DNA of 64,000 nucleotides from assembly GCA_003054665.1 (NCBI GenBank), contig QAYY01000008.1, forward strand, positions 109,665-173,664, in the 5' to 3' direction. Every line of letters begins with the position of its first letter. Position 1 is the first letter of the stretch. The position numbers and the translations under genes were made by a program. Below are positions 1 through 8,523 of this stretch, in pieces. The notes beneath the pieces were generated by a model. The model searched no databases. It was given only the letters and a program-made list of their open reading frames with translations, and was not told the origin of the DNA. The stretch comes from Opitutaceae bacterium EW11. GTDB taxonomy: Bacteria; Verrucomicrobiota; Verrucomicrobiia; Opitutales; Opitutaceae.

Positions 1-726
1 CGGAACCGCCATGCCGTTTCGCACCGCGAAGTCCACGCCCGGATTCGAATAGCGGAGTCCGGTGAAGAGATTCGAGTCGAGCAGCGCTCCGTTCACGCCC
101 GAGCCGGGAAGCTCGAGGGTGTGGGCGTCGGTGCCGTCGGAGAGCCCGACGCGTGCGGCGATTCCGCCGAGCCCAAATTCGTCGCTTCCGGTCGCTTGGC
201 CGCCTTCCCAGGCAATCGAGCCGTAGTTGAACGAAATGTCGAAGTTGCCCGCGCCGGTATCCGAGCGATCGACCAGGATCATTTGAAACGAGTTGAACAC
301 GGGCAGCTCGAAGAAGGGCTCGACGTTGAACCAGTTCGCTGCGAAAGCCGCGCGGCCTCCGAGCAGACCGGTGCCGAAGGTGACCAGGCCCGACTCCGGC
401 GCGGTGGTGTCCACGTCGGAGAAAAACGGCGCGACGATCACCCGGCCTAGCGAGGATAGTCCGGTCGGAACGAACGAGGTCAGCGGATCGTCGAAGGCAC
501 CGTCGAAGGTGACGTTTCCGTTGTTGTTCACCCACACCTGGGAGTAGTGGTGGCCCCAGAGCGTGGCCGTGAACCCGAGCGAAACCGGATCCGAGGAGCT
601 GTCGTCCGCCGGGCCGAGCGTGTACGCATCGTATCCGGAAAACGACTGCAGTTGGGCCTTGAGGCCCGTGGCGAGAAGCAGGGAAGCGGCGCAGAACGCG
701 CCGAGCAATCGAGAGGAGAGTTTCAT
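1..726 (-). CDS. Exported NIDO (nidogen-like) domain protein, C-terminus cut by window edge
   Basis: Reading leftward from an ATG at 726, the frame stays open for 242 codons to the window edge. It starts with a clear signal peptide (MKLSSRLLGAFCAASLLLATGLKAQ). The mature part has the NIDO pattern: a WVNNNGNVTFDG stretch near residue 66, APFFSDVDT near 95, and FDISFNYGSIAWEGG near 155, followed by a glycine/serine-rich segment. This family is usually extracellular and in Verrucomicrobiota often ends in a PEP-CTERM sorting signal, which would lie beyond the window. It follows the rhamnogalacturonan lyase by 34 bases on the same strand, so the two may be co-transcribed. The domain call rests on these motifs only; substrate or partner is unknown. 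Confidence 0.75.
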   Translation of the reverse strand, partial: MKLSSRLLGAFCAASLLLATGLKAQLQSFSGYDAYTLGPADDSSSDPVSLGFTATLWGHHYSQVWVNNNGNVTFDGAFDDPLTSFVPTGLSSLGRVIVAPFFSDVDTTAPESGLVTFGTGLLGGRAAFAANWFNVEPFFELPVFNSFQMILVDRSDTGAGNFDISFNYGSIAWEGGQATGSDEFGLGGIAARVGLSDGTDAHTLELPGSGVNGALLDSNLFTGLRYSNPGVDFAVRNGMAVP

Positions 727-760
727 GGAAAGATCGCCCGGCGAACCCGGGCGCAAGGGC

Positions 761-2392
761 TCATTGGTCGAGTTCGATGGCGTCGAAAACGTAGTTGGGA
801 CTGAGGAACGCGGAGCCGGCGGTGCCGCTGATGGCGGTGATCCGGATGATATTCGTGCCTGCGACAAAGGCGCTCGCCGGGATCGCGACGGAAAACGTCT
901 GGTTGATGCCGCGGTAGGTGCCGCGGGTGACGCCGCGCGAGTTGATCTTGGTCGGCGCCGGAGGATTCGGGCCGTTCCAGGCGTTGGCGGTGCCGGGGTT
1001 GACCGAGACCTGGGGCCGGCCGCCGTTGAAGCTGCTCGTGATGCCGATGCGCAGCGTGTGGTTCGCCACCTGTTCGGGAGTGAGCTCAAACTGGATCAGC
1101 AGGGGATTGTTCACGTCCTTGAACTGCGCCATCGGGAACGCCCCGACGTCGGAGGAGCCCACGACGAACGGTCCGCTCTGCGCCCACGGGCTCATGCGGG
1201 CGTCGGACGGATGCATACGCTCGATCTTGTCGGCATTGAGAAAACCGGCCGGAGTGCCGTCCCAATCGCCGATGCGCCAGAGCGCCGCCGGCACGACTTC
1301 GGTCGAGGCGAGATCCTGCGTCACCGAGCCGTTTGCCGGGATCGTCACGGTCGTCGACGCGACGGCGAGTTCGTATTTGTAGAGCGTCATCGTGTACGTG
1401 CCAGGGATCATCTGTCCGCGTTTGTAGACGCCCGACGTGGGATTCGCGTACGCCCAGTACTGCGCAGTGCCGTTGGCGAAACCGAGCACCGCGGGAAAGC
1501 CTGAGGGGATGCCGGTCACCTTGCCGTGGATCATGCCGCGCCCGTTCACCGGGACATAGCCGGTCAGCCCTAGATTCTTCACGAAGTTCATGTCCAGCGA
1601 GGCGCTCGGCGCCGGACCGTCGTTGATGCAGAGCGCATACGGACCGTGCAGTCCCATCCGGTACGCCTCGGTCTGGAGGTGGCCGGAGTTCATGTAGAAA
1701 TAGACCTCCTGCTGCGTGCCGCCCTGGTTGTCGATATCGCGGAAGAACGGCCCGCCGGAGCTCGCCTCGTAGCCATTGCCCGGGATGACCATGTATGCGC
1801 CGACGCCGTCGCCCGTCACGCCGTGCACCTGATCCTCGATGAAGGGCACCGAAGAGTAGAACTTCGAGCGCGTCTCCGTCCCGACGAGGAAAACGTCACT
1901 CCCCTCGATCGCGGTGCCGCCGAGAATGTCGGATTCGCGCGGTCCGTTCGGAAGATTGGCGCGATTGAGCCGCGCGATGTAGCGCAGCTCGCCGACGGTC
2001 GGCTCCGCCGTCGTGTAGGTCGCCATATAGATGTTGTTGAAGCCGCGGCGCGCGAGGTAGTAGTGCGTCAATGTCGCCGTTTCACAGGTGATCTTGATCG
2101 CGTCGTCGTAGGTCGTCGCGGAGACCGCGGCGGCGCCGAGGCCGGACGCGATCCCGGAGAACTTCGACTGATCCTGGAGCTGTTTCCCAGCGTAGAGGAT
2201 CGAGACGAGATCGCCGTTGGCCTGGTTGATCTGGAAGACGAGACCGGCGCCGGTATCCACTTGGTAACGACCGGAGACGGAGGTCACGCCGAAATCCGCA
2301 CGGAGCACGGAAACGGCGCACGCGAGAACGCTGCCGAACACGGCCGCGCGGCAGCACGCGGTCCGCGCAGGGCGGAGGAATGAGTTTTTCAT
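761..2392 (-). CDS. Rhamnogalacturonan lyase, polysaccharide lyase family 4
   Basis: A 543 aa secreted enzyme predicted to cleave the rhamnose-galacturonate backbone of pectin by beta-elimination. The first in-frame ATG followed by a good signal peptide (MKNSFLRPARTACCRAAVFG, then a hydrophobic stretch ending near residue 32) is at 2392; the longer open frame has no signal and was not used. The order of parts fits PL4: an N-terminal beta-sandwich (about 35-275), a fibronectin-III-like RGL4_M segment (about 300-375, with RGMIHGKVTG and a PGTYTMTLYKYEL strand), and a C-terminal CBM-like domain (about 385-540, starting LWRIGDWDGTPAGFLNADK). Length matches the family. It is divergent from the GH144-like hydrolase at 2816, suggesting a plant-polysaccharide locus. 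Confidence 0.85.
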   Translation of the reverse strand: MKNSFLRPARTACCRAAVFGSVLACAVSVLRADFGVTSVSGRYQVDTGAGLVFQINQANGDLVSILYAGKQLQDQSKFSGIASGLGAAAVSATTYDDAIKITCETATLTHYYLARRGFNNIYMATYTTAEPTVGELRYIARLNRANLPNGPRESDILGGTAIEGSDVFLVGTETRSKFYSSVPFIEDQVHGVTGDGVGAYMVIPGNGYEASSGGPFFRDIDNQGGTQQEVYFYMNSGHLQTEAYRMGLHGPYALCINDGPAPSASLDMNFVKNLGLTGYVPVNGRGMIHGKVTGIPSGFPAVLGFANGTAQYWAYANPTSGVYKRGQMIPGTYTMTLYKYELAVASTTVTIPANGSVTQDLASTEVVPAALWRIGDWDGTPAGFLNADKIERMHPSDARMSPWAQSGPFVVGSSDVGAFPMAQFKDVNNPLLIQFELTPEQVANHTLRIGITSSFNGGRPQVSVNPGTANAWNGPNPPAPTKINSRGVTRGTYRGINQTFSVAIPASAFVAGTNIIRITAISGTAGSAFLSPNYVFDAIELDQ

Positions 2393-2815
2393 TCGGGGGA
2401 GGGGTTGTGGGTTGGAAACGGCGCAGCGCGTGTTGCCACGCGACCCGCCGGGAAATCGCACGACGAAGCGTGCGAGCGATGCGATGCGGGTCTGGCGCGC
2501 GATGCGCCGACGGGGCGAGCGAGGCCGGATCGGACAGTTGGAGAAATCCGCCCGTTCCCAGGGACGCTTCCCCAGAAATGGGGAGACGGCCGGCCGTTCC
2601 CAGTTGTGCGCCCAGGTTCCGTGGGGCGCCGGAAGGTGCGAGCGGGAGAATGGAAGATGAAAACGCGGTATCCGAAACGTGGTGACGCATCGCCCCGCTC
2701 GTCGCTACGGGGACTATTTGACCGGGCGGATTGTGTCTTGGCCCAAGTGCCGCACGGTTTGCGAGCGCCGTCCGCGCAGAAGCGGGCGGACGCTCCATTC
2801 CGGACCCCAATCACC
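2393..2815. promoter_or_regulatory. Divergent intergenic region with operator-like repeats
   Basis: A 423-base gap separates the divergently read lyase and hydrolase genes. It holds two copies of CCGTTCCCAG (2552-2561 and 2594-2603), 42 bases apart, so they face the same side of the helix. Between them is an inverted repeat TCCCCA-GAAA-TGGGGA (2569-2584). Such spacing fits a dimeric regulator bound at two sites, but no regulator gene is adjacent. No clear -35/-10 pair was found. Open frames crossing this gap lack signal peptides and look spurious. Confidence 0.35.
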
Positions 2816-5041
2816 ATGAGGATGCGCACTCTCCGCCGGCTCCTGTTTCCCCGTCTCTTGCCCGCCCTCGGCGCCGTCGGCGTTCTTCTCGCCGACGACG
2901 TGCTGGCGGTTCCGCCCACGTATGAGACGCACGTCGTGTTCGACAACAGCCTCTCGGATCGCGGCTATTACCACAGCGAGACGTACCTGGTGCCGCCGAG
3001 CGCGCTGAAGCAGGCGGACGGCAAAATCCCGGTGGCGGCCGACCGGTTTGCGAGCCCGCCGAACGCTCTGAAGCTAAGTTGGACGTCCGCGACCGGTGGC
3101 GACTGGCGCGCGACCATCGAGGTGCCCACCCGCTATGCCCGGCAATTCGAATTCGAGGGCGATACGCTGAGTTTCTGGTGTTATTCCGACTCGGAAATCA
3201 CGGAGGAGAACTCGCCGTTGCTGTTCGTTCGCGACACGGAAAAGCTCGGTTCGCCCGCGACGACGCTCGTGCACGGAGACGAAAAGATCCCGGCGGGGAA
3301 ATGGACCGAGGTTCGTATTCCTGTCACCGCGGTGCGTTCGCTCACCGGCTCGACGGACGAGCGGAAATTCAATCCTCGAAAGCTTGCGAGTGTTTCGTTC
3401 ATGCAGGGCCTGGACGACGGTCGACCGCACTCGCTCTACGTGGACGAGTTCCGGATCGTGCCAGCAGCCACGTCCGATCACACCCCGCCGGACGCGCCCG
3501 CGTCGCTGACGGCCACGGGTTACGAGCGGCACGTGGATCTGGCCTGGAATCCCAGCCGGGCGGACGACGTGTTGAGTTATCGGATCTATCGTTCCGAGGA
3601 CGGCCGACAGTTCTCGCCGGTGGGAACCCAGGAAGGGCGTTGGACGCGCTACGAGGATTTTTCGCACCGAACGGGTCAGCAGGTTTTCTACAAAGTGACC
3701 GCGCTCGACGTTAGCGGAAACGAGTCACCGATGTCGCAGGAAGCGCATGCCAACACGCGCCCGATGTCGGACGACGAACTCCTGGAGATGGTCCAGAAGG
3801 CCTGCTTCCGCTACTACTGGGAAGCTGGGCATCCGAACTCCGGCCTCGCGCCCGAGATCATGCCTGGCGATCCGAAACTCGCGGCTGTCGGCGGCAACGG
3901 TTTCGGAATCATGGCGCTGCTGGTCGCGGTGGAACGGCGGTTCGTTACGCGGCAAGAGGGAGCCGAACGCATGCTGAAGATCGCGAGATTTCTCGCGTCG
4001 GCGGACCGTTTTCACGGCGTCTGGCCGCACTTCCTCGATTCCCGCACGGGGAAGACGATTCCGTATTTCGGCGCCTATGATGACGGCGGAGACCTCGTCG
4101 AAACGGCGTTCGCGATCCAGGGTCTGCTCGCGGCCCGGCAGTATTTCGACCGGGACAATCCGGTGGAAAAAGAGATTCGCGAAACGGCCACCCGGCTGTG
4201 GCGCGAGGTGGAGTGGGACTGGTACCGCAGGGAGCCGCAGAGCGACGTGCTGTTTTGGCATTGGTCGCCCGATCACGGCTTCCACATCGGGCATCCGTTG
4301 ATCGGCTGGAACGAGACGTTGATCGTCTACCTGCTGGCGATCGCCTCGCCGACGCATCCGGTTCCGGCCAGCCTGTACCACTCGGGCTGGGCGGGTAGAT
4401 CGGAGCGCGCGGTGCGGTACCGCCGGACGTGGAGCCGGACGACGCAGGGCGACCACTTTCTCAACGGCAACGAGTATTACGGGATCAAGCTCGAGGTGGG
4501 CGAGGGCAACGGCTCCGACCTTTTCTTCACGCATTTCTCGTTCATGGGCTTCGACCCGCGCGGTATCCGAGACGCCTATACGAACTACTTTCTCAACAAT
4601 CGGGCGATCGCCCTGATCAACCGCGCCTACTGCGTCGAGAACCCGCGCAAATTCGCCGGCTATGGCCCGGATTGCTGGGGTCTCTCGGCCGGAGTAAATT
4701 CCGGCGGCGGACGCCCTCTCCCGCGCGACGACAATGGCACGATCAACTGCATGGCATCGCTTTCCTCCATGCCCTACACTCCGGCGGAATCGCTGGCGGC
4801 GTTGAAGCACTTCTACCGCGATCTGGGCCCCAAGGTTTACGGCCCTTTCGGTTTCTACGACGGTTTCAACGAGAGCGAGAATTGGTTCGAGGTGAATTAC
4901 ATGGCCCTCAATCAAGCGCCCATCGTCGTGATGATCGAAAACGAGCGGTCGGGTCTCGTTTGGAAAAAGTTCATGGCCAACCCGGAGATCGCGCCGGCCC
5001 TGAAGGCGATCGGCTTCAAATTCGATCCCGCGGAGAAGTAA
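2816..5041 (+). CDS. Secreted glucoamylase-family (GH144-like) hydrolase with fibronectin III domain
   Basis: A 741 aa exported protein. The start at 2816 was chosen because it opens directly onto a signal peptide (MRMRTLRRLLFPRLLPALGA...VLA). Residues about 30-215 form a carbohydrate-binding-like beta domain, about 225-305 a fibronectin III domain (PDAPASLTATGYERHVDLAW ... YKVTALDVSGNESP), and about 316-735 the (alpha/alpha)6 domain of the Pfam Glycoamylase family, with FRYYWEAGHPNSGLAPE, FGIMALLVAVERRF, AYDDGGDLVETAF, HIGHPLIGWNETLIVYLLAI and YDGFNESENWF. Characterised relatives include endo-beta-1,2-glucanases of GH144, so the substrate may be a beta-glucan rather than starch. The name glucoamylase is only a family label. 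Confidence 0.8.
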   Translation: MRMRTLRRLLFPRLLPALGAVGVLLADDVLAVPPTYETHVVFDNSLSDRGYYHSETYLVPPSALKQADGKIPVAADRFASPPNALKLSWTSATGGDWRATIEVPTRYARQFEFEGDTLSFWCYSDSEITEENSPLLFVRDTEKLGSPATTLVHGDEKIPAGKWTEVRIPVTAVRSLTGSTDERKFNPRKLASVSFMQGLDDGRPHSLYVDEFRIVPAATSDHTPPDAPASLTATGYERHVDLAWNPSRADDVLSYRIYRSEDGRQFSPVGTQEGRWTRYEDFSHRTGQQVFYKVTALDVSGNESPMSQEAHANTRPMSDDELLEMVQKACFRYYWEAGHPNSGLAPEIMPGDPKLAAVGGNGFGIMALLVAVERRFVTRQEGAERMLKIARFLASADRFHGVWPHFLDSRTGKTIPYFGAYDDGGDLVETAFAIQGLLAARQYFDRDNPVEKEIRETATRLWREVEWDWYRREPQSDVLFWHWSPDHGFHIGHPLIGWNETLIVYLLAIASPTHPVPASLYHSGWAGRSERAVRYRRTWSRTTQGDHFLNGNEYYGIKLEVGEGNGSDLFFTHFSFMGFDPRGIRDAYTNYFLNNRAIALINRAYCVENPRKFAGYGPDCWGLSAGVNSGGGRPLPRDDNGTINCMASLSSMPYTPAESLAALKHFYRDLGPKVYGPFGFYDGFNESENWFEVNYMALNQAPIVVMIENERSGLVWKKFMANPEIAPALKAIGFKFDPAEK

Positions 5042-5178
5042 GGCCGCGCAGGGCAGAAGTGCGCCGTCGTGCCCGACTGGCGCTGGCTCCTGGTTCGCCG
5101 GCCTCGAAGCGCGCCTGAGTGAAAACCCAGATCGGAAGTACCGCGGCGCCGTGCGTGCCGAACGGATGCCGTCCCGTG

Positions 5179-6183
5179 TCAGGGGCGGCGTTTCCTGCCG
5201 AACGCCGCGACTGCGACGGCGGTTCCTGCTACCCCGAGTGCGATCCAGCCGGCCGTGCGTCGTCTCTCGGAAAGACGCAACTGGTACGAATGATCCTGGG
5301 CATCCTCGTTGAACGGTCCCCGCGCTCCGTAATCGCCGGGCACCGGCTGCCAAAGATTGTCGGGCGCCTCGGGATCCCGAGGTCGGCCGGTGTGACCGAA
5401 AGAGCGGGTTACGAGATACCGGTCGAAGAACGACGGCATCAGCTTGTTCAGCTTGATGCCGAGAGCGGTCTGGTACCCGACGTACCACTCCCGGCGGTCA
5501 TGATGCGCGGCCCAGTGGATGGCGTTGGCCGCCACTTGCGGCTGGTAAATGGGGGCGGGCGGCTTGGCGGCTTCCGGGAGGCGGTTTTTCACCCAGAGAA
5601 ACTGCGGCGTGTTGACCGAGGGGAGGTGAACCATCGTAAGGCGGATCGCTTTTCGGTCGTGTATCAGTTCCGAGCGCAGCGAGTCGGTGAAACCGCGAAT
5701 CGCGTGCTTGGCGGCGCAATAGGCGGATTGGAACGGAATGCTGCGATAGGCGAGGGTGGATCCGACTTGGACGATGGTTCCGCGATTTCTGGGCAGCATG
5801 CGCCGCAGCGCGGCCTGGGTGCCGTAGACCGCGCCGAGATACGTCACCTCCGTCACGCGCCTGAATTCCTCCGGCGGCATCTCCCAGACTTTTGAATACA
5901 CAGACGTCATCGCATTGTTGATCCAGATGTCGACGGGGCCGAAGGCGGCCTCTGTCGCCGCGGCGAGCCGCTCAGCCACGTCCGGATCCCCGACGTCTCC
6001 GGCGAGGACGACGGCCTGACCGCCGAGCTGCTCCACCTCCTGCTTCACAATCGCGAGCCGGTCCGCTCCACGAGCGACGAGCCCCAGCCGGGCGCCGCTT
6101 CGGGCGAAACGCCGGGCGGTCGCACGGCCGACGCCCGCGGTGGCACCCGTGATGACGACCACTTCGGGTTTTCGGTTTTGCAT
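5179..6183 (-). CDS. SDR-family oxidoreductase with C-terminal membrane segment
   Basis: A 334 aa short-chain dehydrogenase. The Rossmann nucleotide site TGATAGVGRA lies near residues 13-22, the catalytic region has NNA (about 90), S near 142 and YCAAK near 155-159. The C-terminus beyond the SDR core (about 240-334) carries a proline-rich stretch, a basic segment and one predicted transmembrane helix (TAGWIALGVAGTAVAVAAFG) ending in RKRRP. This domain layout occurs in a group of membrane-anchored SDRs whose substrates are not defined. It converges with the hydrolase at 5041; the 137 bases between hold no clear terminator. Specific substrate unknown. Confidence 0.8.
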   Translation of the reverse strand: MQNRKPEVVVITGATAGVGRATARRFARSGARLGLVARGADRLAIVKQEVEQLGGQAVVLAGDVGDPDVAERLAAATEAAFGPVDIWINNAMTSVYSKVWEMPPEEFRRVTEVTYLGAVYGTQAALRRMLPRNRGTIVQVGSTLAYRSIPFQSAYCAAKHAIRGFTDSLRSELIHDRKAIRLTMVHLPSVNTPQFLWVKNRLPEAAKPPAPIYQPQVAANAIHWAAHHDRREWYVGYQTALGIKLNKLMPSFFDRYLVTRSFGHTGRPRDPEAPDNLWQPVPGDYGARGPFNEDAQDHSYQLRLSERRRTAGWIALGVAGTAVAVAAFGRKRRP

Positions 6184-6428
6184 CCGCCCCTCGACAGCGA
6201 ACTCGGACGGAGTTTTCGCGCCGCCCGCGGTTCCCCGTGCTTTCGGGCCGCAAGCCGTGGCGCCGGTGGGGTGCTTTCCGGAGGCGCGAGGAAATCGGAC
6301 ATCGAAGAGCCGGCCGGCCGTCGTTTCGAGGAGTCGGTCAGCGGTCGGCAGCTCCCAGCCGCAGGCGTTTACCTCTGTGCTCAGACATCCGGTTTCGGAC
6401 GTCCGGTTTCTGTCCTTCCGTCTTCTTC
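6184..6428. other. Intergenic region with a short 14-base-period repeat
   Basis: No gene is supported here. TCCGGTTTC occurs twice with a 14-base period (6388-6396 and 6402-6410), inside a stretch resembling the other periodic intergenic repeats of this window. No inverted mate was found nearby. Confidence 0.3.
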
Positions 6429-6462
6429 AAAAAAAAGGCGCGGCCCACCGTGGGACCGCGCC
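6429..6462 (-). terminator. Rho-independent terminator of the PRC-barrel gene
   Basis: On the minus strand a strong GC-rich stem (GGCGCGGTCCCAC / GTGGGCCGCGCC, one mismatch pair) is followed by eight T residues. It lies about 45 bases past the stop codon at 6507. Confidence 0.9.
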
Positions 6463-6506
6463 TGGTGTATGAATCGCATCAACCCAAGAAAAAGGGAAGG
6501 GGTAGG

Positions 6507-7334
6507 TCACCGGGTGTCGCCAACGTCCCACCGATAGACGCCTTTGGCGCCGTTGGCGTTGCGCATGTCGTCGAGCGGGCGCGCGTTGTTCAGATCCGTC
6601 CGCGTCAGCGTCGCGGCGAGCGTATCGGAGTCTCCGGTACGCGCCGACAAATAGCTGAAAGGAACGACATACTGCCCCGGCCCTCCGGCAAATCGGCTGT
6701 CGGCGTCGAGCAGGAGCGAGGCGTGTCGCGCTCCCACGTCGACAATCAGGTCCTCCGCGCGTCCGATCTCCTGGCCACTCGCCCGGACCTCGCGGTCGTA
6801 CAGCGATGTCGCCAAGCGAAGCCCTGAGTCCGACTCGGCCACTTGATCCGACTTCACCGGGTTTCCGCTGCTGATCGGCTGCCATGGCTGACGGTAGTAC
6901 TGGAACAGGTAATCCGAGCGGGCCGGGTCTCCGAGGGAGGCGAACTGATTGTCGCTGTAAACCGGCGCCTTCGCCCACTCCGAAGGAGTGACATTGAGCT
7001 TCAGACTGTCCTGGTAATCGTTCGCGTAAGTGAGGGCGGAAAACGGAACCGCATGGCGAGTCGAGCCGAGCCCCACCACGCCGCCCGAGCTCACAATCGC
7101 GTAGACGATTCGCCCCGAGCCGGTGTCGACGACCAGATCGGCGACCCGGCCGATGTCCTCTCCCGCGTTTCCGAGCACGCGCATGCCGACGACGTCTTTT
7201 GCGCGTTTTCCGTGCGGGTAGACTTTGTTCAGCCAGTGAGCGTTTGGCGCTTCGCGCGCCGGTTCGGCCGCGAGGGCGCAAGGGAGCGCGGCGCTCGCAA
7301 GGATAAATGCTACCGTGAAGGATAGGGAGTTCAT
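6507..7334 (-). CDS. Exported protein with two PRC-barrel domains
   Basis: A 275 aa protein with a signal peptide (about 1-22, cleavage after ALA). Two PRC-barrel domains are visible: residues about 44-105 (DVVGMRVLGNAGEDIGRVADLVVD) and about 175-245 (REVRASGQEIGRAEDLIVDVGA ... YVVPFSYL). PRC-barrel proteins of this kind are small beta-barrels found in photosystem H subunits, RimM and many exported stress-related proteins; their role in the envelope is mostly undefined. It is a single-gene unit with its own terminator and lies upstream of nothing on its strand. Function unknown beyond the fold. Confidence 0.8.
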   Translation of the reverse strand: MNSLSFTVAFILASAALPCALAAEPAREAPNAHWLNKVYPHGKRAKDVVGMRVLGNAGEDIGRVADLVVDTGSGRIVYAIVSSGGVVGLGSTRHAVPFSALTYANDYQDSLKLNVTPSEWAKAPVYSDNQFASLGDPARSDYLFQYYRQPWQPISSGNPVKSDQVAESDSGLRLATSLYDREVRASGQEIGRAEDLIVDVGARHASLLLDADSRFAGGPGQYVVPFSYLSARTGDSDTLAATLTRTDLNNARPLDDMRNANGAKGVYRWDVGDTR

Positions 7335-7589
7335 CGCGACAGTGTGCTGCTCAGGAGGAGGCGGATTGGGTTGGTTCGATCGTCACGTGTCGCCGCCCTG
7401 GATACGGCCGACGTACATCCGGAACATAACCTCCGCGAACCGGTGTCTCAATGGGGCCGCCGCTGGCGAGGATCCTGGGACTGCGGAGGCGCGGGGCCTA
7501 GGTTTTTCGCCCGTGGGGGACGAACGGACGGGAAGAAATTCTCGTGCGACGGTGGGCTGGCTCTCGCTCTGCCGGGCCGCGCTCGGCCG

Positions 7590-7880
7590 CTACGGCGTCC
7601 AGCCGCGCGTTAGGTAGTCCGAAAACGTCAGCACGCCTGAGATCGCGAGCCACAGGAAGCCGGCGAGGGCAAAGACGCGGACGAGCCCTCGCTGGTAGCG
7701 CAGCTGCATAAAAACCAGGAAGACGAGCGCCGTCTTCACCGCTGCGATTCCGAGCGCGATGAAAAGATTCCAGAGCGGCCCGATCTGCCACTTCGCGGCT
7801 GCGGCGCTGAGAGCGAGCAGCGCGATGAGTGCGAAGTAAGTGGCGAAGAGCGTGGTTTTGGCGGGAGCGGCCGAGTGCAT
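7590..7880 (-). CDS. ctaF: Cytochrome c oxidase subunit IV, prokaryotic type
   Basis: A 96 aa membrane protein with three predicted helices (about 12-28, 38-60, 68-88). It is the last gene of the respiratory run and starts one base after the ctaE stop. Size, helix pattern and position match the small subunit IV of aa3/caa3 oxidases, which stabilises the CuB site or assembly. Sequence of this subunit is poorly conserved, so position carries much of the weight. No clear terminator was found in the 255 bases downstream (7335-7589), which hold no other gene. Confidence 0.8.
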   Translation of the reverse strand: MHSAAPAKTTLFATYFALIALLALSAAAAKWQIGPLWNLFIALGIAAVKTALVFLVFMQLRYQRGLVRVFALAGFLWLAISGVLTFSDYLTRGWTP

Positions 7881-7881
7881 G

Positions 7882-8523
7882 TCAGCCTCCGATCAGGTAG
7901 AGCAGCGGGTAGAGAAAGATCCAGACGCAGTCCACGAAGTGCCAGTACAGTCCGACGATGGCCACGGCGTCAGGACGTTCACGGGAGACGGCGCCGCGGC
8001 CGATCTGGCGCAGCAGCCATCCGATCGCGCCGAGGCCGAACAGCATGTGGAGCGCATGCAGCCCGGTCATGAGGAAGTAGAGGAAGAAGAACAGCTGCAG
8101 CGCGGGTTGCGCGCCGTGCGCGTCGAACCCCGAGCCGGGAACCAAGTGCTCCTGGAATTTCTGGAAGTACTCGAAACCTTTGAGGCCGAGAAACGCGGCG
8201 CCGAGCAACCCCGCCGCGACCAGATGCCGGCGAGCCGCGCGACGATCGTCACGTTTGATTGCGAGGTCCGCCAGGGCGACAAAGAGGCTGCTGGTCAGGA
8301 GCACCGCGGTATTCGCCGTTCCAATCCAGAACTCGAGATGCCGGCTGCCCTCCGCAAAAGCGTGCGGATGCGCCCAGCGGAGAACGGTGTAGCCGGTGAA
8401 GAGGCCGCCGAAGAAAAGGATCTCTGTCGCCAGAAACGTCCACATGCCGAGGTGATTTGCGACGGAATGCTGGTCGCGGTCGACGTACGGCGGCGCCGCC
8501 GGATGGCTCAGGGCATCGTTCAT
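7882..8523 (-). CDS. ctaE: Cytochrome c oxidase subunit III
   Basis: A 213 aa protein with five predicted transmembrane helices. It shows [20 protein letters not shown] at the first helix (the conserved Glu of subunit III), [11 protein letters not shown] near 123-133, and HALHMLFGL and [20 protein letters not shown] at the end, all hallmarks of the family. The ATG overlaps the stop of ctaD by four bases (ATGA at 8520-8523), indicating coupling of translation. It acts in the inner membrane as part of the caa3-type terminal oxidase. Confidence 0.95.
   Translation of the reverse strand: MNDALSHPAAPPYVDRDQHSVANHLGMWTFLATEILFFGGLFTGYTVLRWAHPHAFAEGSRHLEFWIGTANTAVLLTSSLFVALADLAIKRDDRRAARRHLVAAGLLGAAFLGLKGFEYFQKFQEHLVPGSGFDAHGAQPALQLFFFLYFLMTGLHALHMLFGLGAIGWLLRQIGRGAVSRERPDAVAIVGLYWHFVDCVWIFLYPLLYLIGG

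Noticed and set aside
2405-2815. 137-residue N-terminal extension of the glucoamylase-family protein
   Set aside because: Basic low-complexity translation across a divergent promoter region; the signal peptide begins at 2816.
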